Assembly (NCBI GenBank): GCA_030621455.1
Contig: JAUXHQ010000136.1
Span: forward strand, 1 to 5,800
Direction: 5' to 3'
DNA length: 5,800 bases
Source: Deltaproteobacteria bacterium
GTDB lineage: Bacteria > Desulfobacterota > UBA8473
Shown here: positions 1 to 5,800 of the stretch, piece after piece
Position numbering within the stretch: the first letter of the stretch is position 1
Layout: every line of letters starts with the position of its first letter
Notes under the pieces: generated by a model
What the model saw: the letters and a program-made list of their open reading frames with translations, nothing else
Told to the model about the DNA's origin: nothing
Databases searched by the model: none
Made by a program: the position numbers and the translations under genes

Positions 1-1
1 C

Positions 2-349
2 AAACAGTTGGAACAGGTGTTGAGGAACCTCTTTGTCAATGCCGTCCAGGCAATGCCGGAGGGCGGAAATCTGGGATTAGAGGTCAGACGTCTTGAGCCT
101 ATAAGCACCGGGAAACTGCCTGCAGCAAAAATCTTGGAGATCATAGTAAGAGATACCGGATGCGGCATACCGAAAGAGAACCAAGGTAAAGTGTTCGACC
201 CTTTCTTTACTACCAAGGACCGGGGTACAGGTATGGGATTGGCTATCGCATACAGGATAATAGAGAGTTATAAAGGAAGGATAGTTGTTGAAAGTGAGGA
301 AGGACAGGGAACCAGCTTCACAATCTATCTGCCGGTTGCATCTGTTTGA
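2..349 (+). CDS. Sensor histidine kinase, C-terminal HATPase domain (5'-partial)
   Basis: This is the ATP-binding end of a two-component sensor kinase, which would phosphorylate a conserved His in the upstream dimerisation domain and pass the phosphate to a response regulator. The reading frame is open to the left edge (codons for K-Q-L-E-Q precede the first possible TTG at 8), so the start lies outside the window. All four ATP-lid motifs are visible: the N box (NLFVNAVQAMPEGG), the G1 box (DTGCGIP), the F box (FDPFFTTKDRG) and the G2 box (GTGMGLAIAYRI), followed by the usual last strands ending FTIYLP. The spacing is normal and nothing is missing. The motif style is that of NtrB/ZraS/AtoS-type kinases (family knowledge). 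The sensor, PAS and His-phosphorylation parts are not in view, so the signal is unknown. No response regulator follows; the next gene is a protease 68 bases away. Confidence 0.93.
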   Translation, partial: KQLEQVLRNLFVNAVQAMPEGGNLGLEVRRLEPISTGKLPAAKILEIIVRDTGCGIPKENQGKVFDPFFTTKDRGTGMGLAIAYRIIESYKGRIVVESEEGQGTSFTIYLPVASV

Positions 350-374
350 TGCACGGTGTGAAGCCTGAACCCCG

Positions 375-402
375 TGAACAGTTACCCCTTAGAGACTGTT
401 TA
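375..402 (+). other. Small inverted repeat ahead of the protease gene
   Basis: The arms AACAGT (377-382) and ACTGTT (395-400) are exact reverse complements around a 12-base loop. One wobble and one further pair extend the stem to eight. It ends just before the ribosome site at 406. No T-run follows, so it is not a classical terminator. It could be an mRNA stem in the leader of the protease gene or chance. Confidence 0.25.
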
Positions 403-405
403 GTG

Positions 406-411
406 AGGAGG
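406..411 (+). promoter_or_regulatory. Ribosome binding site of the M50 protease gene
   Basis: A perfect AGGAGG lies six bases before the GTG at 418. It fixes that GTG as the start in preference to any later ATG and predicts efficient initiation. Confidence 0.85.
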
Positions 412-417
412 TTTTAA

Positions 418-1038
418 GTGGGACCAATACTTTTGCTTTTTGAAAATCCTGGGGGCTTCTTTCTGCTGATGATTCCTCTCCTGTATTCCGTCATAATACA
501 TGAAGTGGCCCACGCCTGGGTAGCGGAAAAGATGGGCGATGCAACCGCCAGATGGCTGGGGAGGATAACATTAAACCCTATCAAACACCTTGATCCAATA
601 GGCACACTCATGCTCTTTCTCTTTGGTTTTGGATGGGCCAAACCTGTACCTGTCAACTTTTCAAACCTGAGGGATTATCGCAAAGGGATGATTCTGGTCT
701 CAGCCGCCGGTATTGGCGCCAATATCATTATGGCGTTTTTGGCGCTCTTAATAATACGGATGGAGATCTTTTCCGCCTGGGGCGTTATGCCAGACATATT
801 GACAGTCTTCGCCAGGGTAAATATCATCCTGGCATCCTTCAATCTGATACCCATTCCCCCATTGGATGGCTCCAAGATTCTGATGGGTTTTGTCCCCGAC
901 AGGATGAGATATGGATTGATGCAGATGGAACCTTACGGCATGTTTATAATCATCGGGTTGCTCTTCTTTGGATTGTTATCCCCTTTGATTACTTTCGTAG
1001 GGCAGATACTGGTCGGCATCATTGACTTATTACTGTGA
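418..1038 (+). CDS. Site-2-type intramembrane zinc metalloprotease (peptidase family M50)
   Basis: This is a polytopic membrane protease of the S2P/M50 family, which cuts substrates within or next to the membrane. The zinc site is complete: HEVAH at residues 28-32 in the first hydrophobic segment (two His ligands and the catalytic Glu), and the third ligand Asp150 in the NLIPIPPLDG motif at 142-151. The conserved stretch GRITLNPIKHLDPIGT follows the first segment. Further hydrophobic segments lie at about 61-73, 92-113, 127-148 and 174-203. At 206 residues it is the short, PDZ-less form typical of the YwhC-like subgroup, not RseP. The GTG start is supported by an ideal ribosome site. It follows the kinase gene on the same strand and could share its transcript, but physiological substrates of this subgroup are mostly unknown. 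It converges on pdxA with 22 bases between them. Confidence 0.93.
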   Translation: MGPILLLFENPGGFFLLMIPLLYSVIIHEVAHAWVAEKMGDATARWLGRITLNPIKHLDPIGTLMLFLFGFGWAKPVPVNFSNLRDYRKGMILVSAAGIGANIIMAFLALLIIRMEIFSAWGVMPDILTVFARVNIILASFNLIPIPPLDGSKILMGFVPDRMRYGLMQMEPYGMFIIIGLLFFGLLSPLITFVGQILVGIIDLLL

Positions 1039-1060
1039 GAGGTTAGGGGCGAGGCCGAAA

Positions 1061-2065
1061 TTATTTTTTTATTTTCTTGTTTGCCATAGATGCGGCTAGT
1101 TTGATGGCGTTCTTCAGACTTGTCTCATTGGCCTTCCCTGTGCCTGCTATATTGTACGCAGTTCCATGATCTACGGATGTCCTGATGATAGGTAACCCGA
1201 GGGTTACGTTGACGGCGTCTTGAAAGCTCAGCAACTTCAGGGGAATGAGTCCCTGGTCATGGTACATGCACACAGCCACATCATAATCTCCGCGAACAGC
1301 GTAATAAAAAAGCGTATCCGGGGGCAGCGGACCCACGGCGTCAATTCCTGTCTCCCCGGCCCTTTTAATTGCAGGGACGATTATCCTTTCTTCCTCATCC
1401 CCGAATATCCCTCCTTCACCTCCATGGGGGTTCAACGATGCAACGGCTATCCTTGGATTGGACAGGCCAAAATACTCCTTAAGGCAGTTATTTGTCACCT
1501 CAATTATGGTGAATATCCTTTTGGTATCCAAAAGGCATGGAACATCCTTTAACCTGCAATGGGTCGTGACCAGGGCAACCCTTAGCTTTTCCCCTGTGAG
1601 CATCATTACATAGTCCTTTGTATTAGTCACTTGAGCAAAGAGTTCGGTATGCCCTGCGTAGGCATACCCTGCCCTGTTTATTACCTCTTTGCTTATTGGG
1701 GCGGTAGTTACTGCTTCGATTTCTCCAGCCAGCGCCATCCTGGCTCCCGCCTTGATGTAGTCCACAACCGCTTTACCGAATCTCTCATCCGATCTGCCCG
1801 GTATTACAGTGTTGACGTTAAGATCCGAAAGGTTGAATATGTTTATCGTCCCAGGCTGATAGCTTTCAGTCCTCAAGTTTCTGGGGACATTTACACGCAT
1901 GCTCAATCCGAGGGTTGCAGCAGTCCTCACTATTATTCCCCGGTCGCCAAGAACAACGGGTCTGCAGATTTGAAAAAGTTTTTCATCGGAGAGGGCTTTT
2001 ACAATGATTTCAGGGCCCACCCCTGCGGGGTCTCCCATAGTAATTCCGATTACGGGTAGTTCCAT
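1061..2065 (-). CDS. pdxA: 4-hydroxythreonine-4-phosphate dehydrogenase PdxA
   Basis: PdxA is the cytosolic NAD-dependent enzyme that oxidises 4-phosphohydroxy-L-threonine in the DXP-dependent pathway to pyridoxal 5'-phosphate. Its unstable product feeds PdxJ. The protein is full length (334 residues) and begins with the family's ITMGDPAGVGPE motif. Metal ligands are all present: His169 (VTTHC), His214 (NPHGGEGG) and His269 (MYHDQG), each three residues beyond the E. coli positions 166, 211 and 266. GHTE at 138-141 and the DAVNVTLGLPIIRTSVDHGTA region (about 283-303) complete the active site. The ATG start fits the family N-terminus, and a G-rich stretch (about 2072-2078, read on the minus strand as GGGGGG) can serve as ribosome site. 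PdxA-like paralogues acting on other hydroxyacid phosphates exist, but the sequence agrees closely with true PdxA. It lies downstream of a surA-like gene on the same strand, with a DUF2062 gene in between. Confidence 0.96.
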   Translation of the reverse strand: MELPVIGITMGDPAGVGPEIIVKALSDEKLFQICRPVVLGDRGIIVRTAATLGLSMRVNVPRNLRTESYQPGTINIFNLSDLNVNTVIPGRSDERFGKAVVDYIKAGARMALAGEIEAVTTAPISKEVINRAGYAYAGHTELFAQVTNTKDYVMMLTGEKLRVALVTTHCRLKDVPCLLDTKRIFTIIEVTNNCLKEYFGLSNPRIAVASLNPHGGEGGIFGDEEERIIVPAIKRAGETGIDAVGPLPPDTLFYYAVRGDYDVAVCMYHDQGLIPLKLLSFQDAVNVTLGLPIIRTSVDHGTAYNIAGTGKANETSLKNAIKLAASMANKKIKK

Positions 2066-2318
2066 ATCCTACACCCCCCATCTATGGGTACATTTTCTAA
2101 AAAAACACTTTTGGATGAGCACTACTAAACTATCGATGATCTATTAACTCTTAACTATTCCCCTTTACCTTAAGCGCCATTTGTGATATGAGAGGATTGC
2201 CGGGCAAGGAAGGCCAGGGTCTTCATAATTGGCCACAGCAGCATGGAGCTTTGAGATAGTCTCTGTCATTCGGGGTCTCAGGTTGAAGCAATGAGGTTTT
2301 TTCCCAGATCCTCAAGAT
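2066..2318. promoter_or_regulatory. Divergent spacer between pdxA and the DUF2062 gene
   Basis: This 253-base spacer must hold the start signals of both divergent genes, since neither has another gene close upstream on its strand. The pdxA-proximal half is AT-rich, with an A7 run at about 2100-2106 and TTAACT twice near 2145-2156. The DUF2062-proximal half is more GC-rich and has weak inverted repeats (GGCCA 2212-2216 with TGGCC 2230-2234; TGAGA 2252-2256 with TCTCA 2276-2280) and a T6 run near 2297. A CATAAT at 2224-2229 resembles a -10 box for the plus strand but has no good -35 partner at 16-18 bases. I see no tRNA, riboswitch or convincing small ORF here. The promoter role is inferred from gene orientation, not from strong boxes. 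Confidence 0.45.
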
Positions 2319-2849
2319 ATGGATCAGGACTACCAGATGAACGAAATAAAAAGAGATCCGGGCCTCCGAAAGACATGGCTTGTGAAACAGAAGGAAAGTA
2401 CCCGGCAATTTGTCACCCATTTGAAGCGGCTTCAGGGTGACCCTCATCACATTGCCATGGGGATGGCTATTGGGGTTTTTGTGAGCATAACCCCGACTAT
2501 TCCTTTTCATACTGTTATAGCCGTAGCACTGGCATGTGTTTTGCGGGCCAGCAAAATTACCGCTGCCATCGGGGTATGGTTCAGTAACCCCGTCACCGTA
2601 CCGTTTTTCTACCTTGGAAGCTACAAGGTGGGAATGATTTTTCTCGGCAATTATTCAGACTTTGACGCAGAGTATCAGTCGCTTTCACAGCTCTTTAACC
2701 GGGGATTCGATATCACCTGTGCCATGATAGTAGGTGGAGCAGTTCTGGGTTTTGTTCCTGGTTTTATTGCCTACTTTGTAACACGGCGGATAGTTGCAAC
2801 TATCCGCCTTCGTAAGGCGACGGCTGATAAAAAAACCGACATCAAGTAG
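2319..2849 (+). CDS. DUF2062 domain membrane protein
   Basis: This is a small integral membrane protein of the DUF2062 family, whose function is not established. Recognisable family elements are a basic N-terminal part, then GDPHHIAMGMAIGVFVS (40-56) leading into TPTIPFHTVIA, the SNPVTVPFFYLGSYKVG segment (89-105), and a last hydrophobic stretch at about 132-154 (CAMIVGGAVLGFVPG) followed by a basic tail. A stop codon at 2292-2294 blocks any start further upstream. Two starts are possible: the ATG at 2319, with little ribosome site, or the ATG at 2337 (residue 7), which has AGGA at 2326-2329 seven bases before it. The later start is quite possibly the real one. The gene stands alone on the plus strand, divergent from pdxA and convergent with the SurA-like gene. 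DUF2062 proteins are sometimes found with glycosyltransferase or envelope genes, but nothing here assigns a job. Confidence 0.88.
   Translation: MDQDYQMNEIKRDPGLRKTWLVKQKESTRQFVTHLKRLQGDPHHIAMGMAIGVFVSITPTIPFHTVIAVALACVLRASKITAAIGVWFSNPVTVPFFYLGSYKVGMIFLGNYSDFDAEYQSLSQLFNRGFDITCAMIVGGAVLGFVPGFIAYFVTRRIVATIRLRKATADKKTDIK
2785..2808. repeat. Perfect 24-base palindrome in the 3' end of the DUF2062 gene
   Basis: The half-site GGCGGATAGTTG (2785-2796) is followed directly by its exact reverse complement (2797-2808). As RNA this makes a 10-pair stem with a TGCA loop. A second stem overlaps it: CGCCTT (2805-2810) pairs with AAGGCG (2814-2819) around a CGT loop, so the two folds exclude one another. 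The palindrome is fully coding (R-R-I-V-A-T-I-R) and ends 41 bases before the end of the gene. No T-run follows on either strand, so it is not a canonical intrinsic terminator. Confidence 0.85.
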
Positions 2850-2859
2850 ATGAAAAGGT

Positions 2860-2872
2860 AAACTCAGAGTTT
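2860..2872. terminator. Weak inverted repeat at the convergent gene junction
   Basis: AAACTC and GAGTTT flank a single A, covering the junction between the two convergent genes and the stop codon of the SurA-like gene (2864-2866). On the plus strand it is followed by TTTTATCTT. The stem is short (five usable pairs) and AT-rich, so it is a poor terminator on its own. It is listed because the 14-base gap leaves no room for any other. Confidence 0.2.
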
Positions 2873-3868
2873 TATCTTAACAAAAGATGTCTTTCTCAAT
2901 TCCTCAAGCAACTCCTTGAGTTCCTTTTCAGCTTCTTGCGCAGAAAGTATTCTCCTTATTTCATCTTTGACCCCTTCGAAGGGTCTAACCTCCCCTTCTT
3001 TTTTGTCCATGAGCTTAATCATGTGGAGGCCTAAGGGACTCTTGATTACACCACTAACCTCTCCTACTTCAAGGTCAAAGACGACTGTCTCAAGAAACGG
3101 TATGATTTCCCCCCGTTTAAACCATCCCATATCACCCCCTGAAGCTGCAGACGCTCCCTGGGAATAAATTCCAGCCAGTTTTCCGAAGTCCTCCCCACTA
3201 TTTATCCTCTCCACCAGCTCTCTTGTGTTCTTATTAACTCCTTCGATTGTGGTCTCACTGGCGTTTGGGGGAATCGAGAGAAGTATATGTTGAACCCTGA
3301 CCATTTCTATCACTCTAAAAAAATCTGTATGTTCATCATAGTACTTCTTGATATCGTCCTCAATTACTGTGACCTTATCTTTTATTTCGTAATCCATGAA
3401 CCTCGACTTCTTCATTTCTCTTCCTATGTGCTCTTGATACTTCTCGAAGCTCAGCCCGTCGGACCCTAACCTGTCAATCATCTCTTGCCGTGATATGGAA
3501 TTCTTCTTTAGTATACTCTCTATGGCATCGTCGATTTCCCTTTGGGATACTGATATACCCCTTTTCTTTGCCTCTTGTTCCATCAGCCTGTCGTCAATGA
3601 GCCTGTCGAGGGTTTCCCTCTTGATCTCATATATATCCGGTTTTTCGCCGCCAAAGTTCGTGGCGAATACAGCCTCATTTGGAAAGTTGTCTGCCGCATC
3701 GTTTAATTCTTTAAGGGTTATAATGTCATCGTTAACAATGGCCACTACCCTGTCGATTATTTCGGCCCATCCCTCGGGGTAAAGGTTAGGTATGATAGGG
3801 CAGAGGATGAGAAACAGGATCAGAATCTTCCTTGCCGTAAAGGTCTTTACCGGTCGCAATCCCCTCAT
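2864..3868 (-). CDS. surA: SurA-like periplasmic peptidyl-prolyl isomerase/chaperone
   Basis: This is a periplasmic folding factor of the SurA type, expected to bind unfolded outer-membrane proteins and isomerise X-Pro bonds. A basic N-terminus and hydrophobic segment (about 14-31) form a signal peptide, with likely cleavage after Gly-Trp-Ala at 35. The mature part opens with the classic SurA N-domain start IIDRVVAIVNDDIITLKEL (37-55) and a helical chaperone region to about 165. A single parvulin (PpiC) domain follows at about 187-290, marked by VQHILL, GGDMGWF (244-250) and the SPLGLHMIKL end. A short charged helical tail closes the protein. At 334 residues it is shorter than E. coli SurA (about 430), which has two parvulin domains. 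The ATG overlaps the stop of the upstream lipoprotein gene (ATGA). It could equally be annotated as a generic SurA_N/PpiC protein, so the symbol is less certain than the fold. Confidence 0.9.
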   Translation of the reverse strand: MRGLRPVKTFTARKILILFLILCPIIPNLYPEGWAEIIDRVVAIVNDDIITLKELNDAADNFPNEAVFATNFGGEKPDIYEIKRETLDRLIDDRLMEQEAKKRGISVSQREIDDAIESILKKNSISRQEMIDRLGSDGLSFEKYQEHIGREMKKSRFMDYEIKDKVTVIEDDIKKYYDEHTDFFRVIEMVRVQHILLSIPPNASETTIEGVNKNTRELVERINSGEDFGKLAGIYSQGASAASGGDMGWFKRGEIIPFLETVVFDLEVGEVSGVIKSPLGLHMIKLMDKKEGEVRPFEGVKDEIRRILSAQEAEKELKELLEELRKTSFVKIKL

Positions 3869-4818
3869 TCGCTAATTTCCTCCAGTAGTTGATGGTTAAC
3901 TTCAACCTTAGTCGTATTTTTTATCTTCTCCAGCCACTTGCCGTATTCTTGTTCAGCTCCTTCTTGTCTGAGCTTCTCTTTAATTTGCTCGTACACCTCA
4001 TATAGAGAAAGTTTCCTGGCTTTCCTTCTTTCTTCAAGCTTGAAGATATGATATCCATACGGGCTCTTGACTATCTTGCTCAACCTCCCTGTTCCAAGAG
4101 AAAAGATCACCTTATCGAATTCAGGGGGCATATGTCCGTGGCTAAAATAACCGAGGTCTCCCCCTTCTTTGCCATCCGGGCTTAACGATTTCTCCTTTGC
4201 CAATTCTGTGAAATCCTCTCCACTTCTTAACTTTGTAACTATATCACGGGCATCTACCTCTGTACCTACCAGTATCTGACGTGCCTTGACTTGTTCAGGG
4301 ATTAAAAATTCTTGTGGGTGGTCTTGATAATATTTTGCTATTTCTTCATCCCCGATGGATATGTTAGCTATTATCACTGTATTGATAAGCTTTTCTATCA
4401 ACAGTTTCATTCTTATGCGTTCTTCCCAATCTTCGTATTTTACATACTCACTGATAAGGGTCTCCACAAAACTTTTTTCCGGGTAATCCTTCTTTATAAG
4501 GGATATCTCCCTGTTCAATTCATCCCCGGATATGCTTAGGCCATGTCTCTGAGCCTCTGCCAGAAGAATCCTTCTTTCCAAAAGTCGGTTCAGGAAATTA
4601 GCTTTTAATTTGTTTAGTGACAGTTTGTCCCTTATGTCAAAGCTCATGTCTTCCAACCTAACCCGATCAAATTCCCTATTAAATTCATCAACGGTGATGG
4701 TCTCATCACCTATCTTTGCAAGTATCCGTTTCTCGGCATTTCCTCCCCTCTGGCAGCCAACGGATAAGTAGAAGAGAGACAAACATAAGAGGGATGTTAG
4801 AAGTCTATTGAACAGCAA
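3865..4818 (-). CDS. Parvulin-type peptidyl-prolyl isomerase lipoprotein
   Basis: This is a membrane-anchored periplasmic PPIase of the PpiC/parvulin family. A short hydrophobic signal (residues 4-20) ends in L-S-V-G-C, so Cys22 is the probable lipidation site. The next residue is Gln, not Asp, which by the Lol +2 rule favours the outer membrane. A helical SurA_N/trigger-factor-like region (about 31-165) follows, starting ILAKIGDETITVDEF. The parvulin domain spans about 177-262, with KARQILVG, GGDLGYFSHGHMPPEF (219-234) and SPYGYHIFKL. The start is TTG at 4816-4818: an in-frame stop lies 12 bases upstream and no ATG follows before the signal peptide, so TTG (or the adjacent CTG) is forced. 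The only ribosome site is a modest GGGGA. The gene follows mfd by 135 bases and overlaps the SurA-like gene by four. It resembles PrsA-like and SurA-like anchored foldases; client proteins cannot be read from sequence. Confidence 0.9.
   Translation of the reverse strand: MLFNRLLTSLLCLSLFYLSVGCQRGGNAEKRILAKIGDETITVDEFNREFDRVRLEDMSFDIRDKLSLNKLKANFLNRLLERRILLAEAQRHGLSISGDELNREISLIKKDYPEKSFVETLISEYVKYEDWEERIRMKLLIEKLINTVIIANISIGDEEIAKYYQDHPQEFLIPEQVKARQILVGTEVDARDIVTKLRSGEDFTELAKEKSLSPDGKEGGDLGYFSHGHMPPEFDKVIFSLGTGRLSKIVKSPYGYHIFKLEERRKARKLSLYEVYEQIKEKLRQEGAEQEYGKWLEKIKNTTKVEVNHQLLEEISE
3878..3883 (-). promoter_or_regulatory. Ribosome binding site of the SurA-like gene
   Basis: GGAGGA on the minus strand lies nine bases before the ATG, inside the end of the lipoprotein gene. 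It supports the start that gives the 4-base ATGA overlap, and it lets the second gene initiate well even without full coupling. Confidence 0.8.
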
Positions 4819-4837
4819 GGCGTTCCCCGTTCAAAGA

Positions 4838-4860
4838 CGCACAATTATTCGACCTGTGCG
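4838..4860. promoter_or_regulatory. Inverted repeat 20 bases upstream of the lipoprotein gene
   Basis: The arms CGCACA (4838-4843) and TGTGCG (4855-4860) are perfect reverse complements around an 11-base AT-rich centre. The centre contains, on the minus strand, AATAAT (4844-4849), a five-of-six match to a -10 box, although no good -35 lies 16-18 bases before it. The site could be an operator over a promoter or a leader stem-loop. It is not followed by a T-run. Confidence 0.35.
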
Positions 4861-4869
4861 GTTACACAA

Positions 4870-4930
4870 AAAGTTACAAGTGACTAAAGTTTGAAATGAG
4901 CTAAAGTTAGGATAAACCTTCTGAAAAGTT
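4870..4930. repeat. Short direct repeats (AAAGTT) in the mfd-lipoprotein spacer
   Basis: AAAGTT occurs four times in the same orientation, at 4870, 4886, 4903 and 4925. Two copies share the longer CTAAAGTT (4884-4891 and 4901-4908), exactly 17 bases apart. Spacings of 16, 17 and 22 are irregular. The tract is AT-rich, so chance is possible, but the density is high for 61 bases. It sits just upstream, on the minus strand, of the inverted repeat at 4838-4860. Confidence 0.4.
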
Positions 4931-4953
4931 AGAAAAGTGTAAACCGGCAAAGG

Positions 4954-5800
4954 CTATTTTAATATTTTTCCTATTTCATCCAAGATAGCCTTCCAATTGT
5001 TATCATTGAAGGCTACCTTGAGTTTTAGGTCAGGGGAGAATCTGAACCTCTCCTGGTCACTTGTGATGATTTCAAGGATCTTTCCAAGAGATGCCTCGGC
5101 CTTTTGATCAAAAGACAGTATGATCTCTCTTCCATTGTAGTCAACTTGAGTAACGAGCCATCTTTTCAAAAGGTTCTTTACCTCGACTACTCTCAGGAGA
5201 TTTTGAATCAACGGAGGTATCTCACCGTACCTGTCCATGAGTTCACCGGTGATCTCCTCTGCTTCCTCATCTGAGCTGACTGAAGCAAGTCTCTTATAAA
5301 TCAAGAGCCTTTGATTGGTATCGTCAACATAGTCGTCAGGAATATAGGCAGGCACTTTCAGGTTGATCTCCGGATGGATCTCATAGGCGACCTCCTCTCC
5401 CTTGAGTTCTTTGACGGTCCTTTCCAGCAAATGGATATACATATCATAGCCAACGGCAGCAATATGACCTGACTGAGCCGTTCCCAAGATGTTCCCCGTT
5501 CCCCTTATTTCCAGGTCATGGGCTGCCAGTCTGAATCCGGAACCCAAATCGGTGAGTTCTGATAGCGCTTTAAGACGCTTCACCGCGTCCTTCGATATGA
5601 GGTGTTTTCCCGGTATGAGTAAATATGCATACGCCTGTTCCTTTGCCCTTCCTACCCTCCCTCTAAGCTGGTGCATCTGACCCAAACCCAGCTTGTCGGC
5701 ACGATTTACAATAATCGTATTGGCTGAAGGAAAATCCAGTCCGGATTCAATTATGGTACTGCACACTAATAGATTAATGTCTTTATTGAAAAAGGACAGC
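4954..5800 (-). CDS. mfd: Transcription-repair coupling factor Mfd, C-terminal part (5'-partial)
   Basis: Mfd is the cytosolic DNA translocase that pushes stalled RNA polymerase off damaged templates and recruits UvrA. Only about the last 282 codons are here. The frame stays open to the right edge, continuing upstream of the GTG at 5764-5766 with residues L-S-F-F-N-K-D-I-N-L-L, so that GTG is not the start. Visible parts are helicase motif V (VCSTIIESGLDFPSANT), then NRADKLGLGQMHQLRGRVGR, which is motif VI with its arginine finger, and the translocation motif region GSGFRLAAHDLEIRGTGNILG. The Mfd-specific C-terminal (TRCF) domain follows, with PAYIPDDYVDDTNQRLLIYKRLA and a normal end. This last domain separates it from RecG. 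The length from motif V to the stop is usual for the family. The stop is TAG. It is the first gene of a minus-strand series leading to two parvulin genes. Confidence 0.96.
   Translation of the reverse strand, partial: LSFFNKDINLLVCSTIIESGLDFPSANTIIVNRADKLGLGQMHQLRGRVGRAKEQAYAYLLIPGKHLISKDAVKRLKALSELTDLGSGFRLAAHDLEIRGTGNILGTAQSGHIAAVGYDMYIHLLERTVKELKGEEVAYEIHPEINLKVPAYIPDDYVDDTNQRLLIYKRLASVSSDEEAEEITGELMDRYGEIPPLIQNLLRVVEVKNLLKRWLVTQVDYNGREIILSFDQKAEASLGKILEIITSDQERFRFSPDLKLKVAFNDNNWKAILDEIGKILK

Noticed and set aside
633..1025. Plus-strand 130-codon frame inside the M50 protease gene
   Set aside because: It is an alternative frame of a gene with an intact zinc site and membrane segments, and its product is not protein-like in any family sense.
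1039..1075. Possible intrinsic terminator between the M50 protease gene and pdxA, with a T7 run at 1064-1070
   Set aside because: The only hairpin before the T-run is GGC-GAG-GCC (three pairs), too weak to call. The T-run also encodes the Lys-rich end of PdxA on the other strand.
2223..2510. Minus-strand frame of 95 codons across the DUF2062 start
   Set aside because: It overlaps a recognisable DUF2062 gene for most of its length, its product has no family-like features, and it shows no ribosome site. It is a shadow frame.
2903..2922. Inverted repeats CTCAAG/CTTGAG and AACTC/GAGTT near the end of the SurA-like gene
   Set aside because: They follow from repeated Glu-Leu-type codons in the charged helical tail (KELKELLEELRK), so coding repetition explains them.
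4844..4880. Sigma-E-like promoter: GTAACTT and TCGAA on the minus strand before the lipoprotein gene
   Set aside because: The spacer is 18 bases, longer than usual, and the match is partial. It is kept only as an idea in the spacer finding, not as a feature.
1..5800. Mobile element, CRISPR, phage, defence or biosynthetic system
   Set aside because: No transposase, integrase, spacer-repeat array, tRNA-linked attachment site or toxin-like gene was seen. All recognised genes are housekeeping or envelope functions.

Overview
This window is an ordinary-looking chromosomal segment of a Gram-negative bacterium. The evidence is a periplasmic SurA-type chaperone, a PPIase lipoprotein with a Lol-compatible cysteine, and PdxA. 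Base composition is moderate (mid-40s % GC by eye). The gene set mfd / PPIase lipoprotein / SurA-like / pdxA, plus an NtrB-type histidine kinase, a small M50 protease and a DUF2062 protein, resembles Desulfobacterota (former Deltaproteobacteria) or relatives. That placement is an inference from gene content, and no marker here fixes it.

Layout. Positions 2-349 (+) hold the C-terminal ATPase end of a sensor histidine kinase cut by the left edge. Positions 418-1038 (+) encode a complete minimal site-2-type zinc metalloprotease (M50) with a strong AGGAGG ribosome site and a GTG start. It converges on pdxA (1061-2065, -), which encodes a complete 4-hydroxythreonine-4-phosphate dehydrogenase. A 253-base divergent spacer separates pdxA from a DUF2062 membrane protein (2319-2849, +). 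That gene converges, with only 14 bases between stop codons, on a minus-strand cluster read from right to left. The cluster is mfd (4954 to the right edge), a 135-base spacer, a parvulin lipoprotein (3865-4818), and a SurA-like periplasmic parvulin (2864-3868). The last two overlap by four bases (ATGA).

How the genes fit together. The two parvulins look co-translated. They probably act on opposite sides of the same periplasmic task: one membrane-anchored, one soluble, helping outer-membrane proteins fold. SurA and PdxA are neighbours in many proteobacteria; here the DUF2062 gene lies between them in the opposite orientation. Mfd (transcription-repair coupling) is upstream, and its spacer to the lipoprotein gene carries repeats and a dyad that could be a separate control region.

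I found no RNA gene, CRISPR array, insertion sequence, phage or defence gene, and nothing I would call a previously undescribed system. The most unusual non-coding-style signal is a perfect 24-base palindrome inside the end of the DUF2062 gene. The mfd-lipoprotein spacer comes second.
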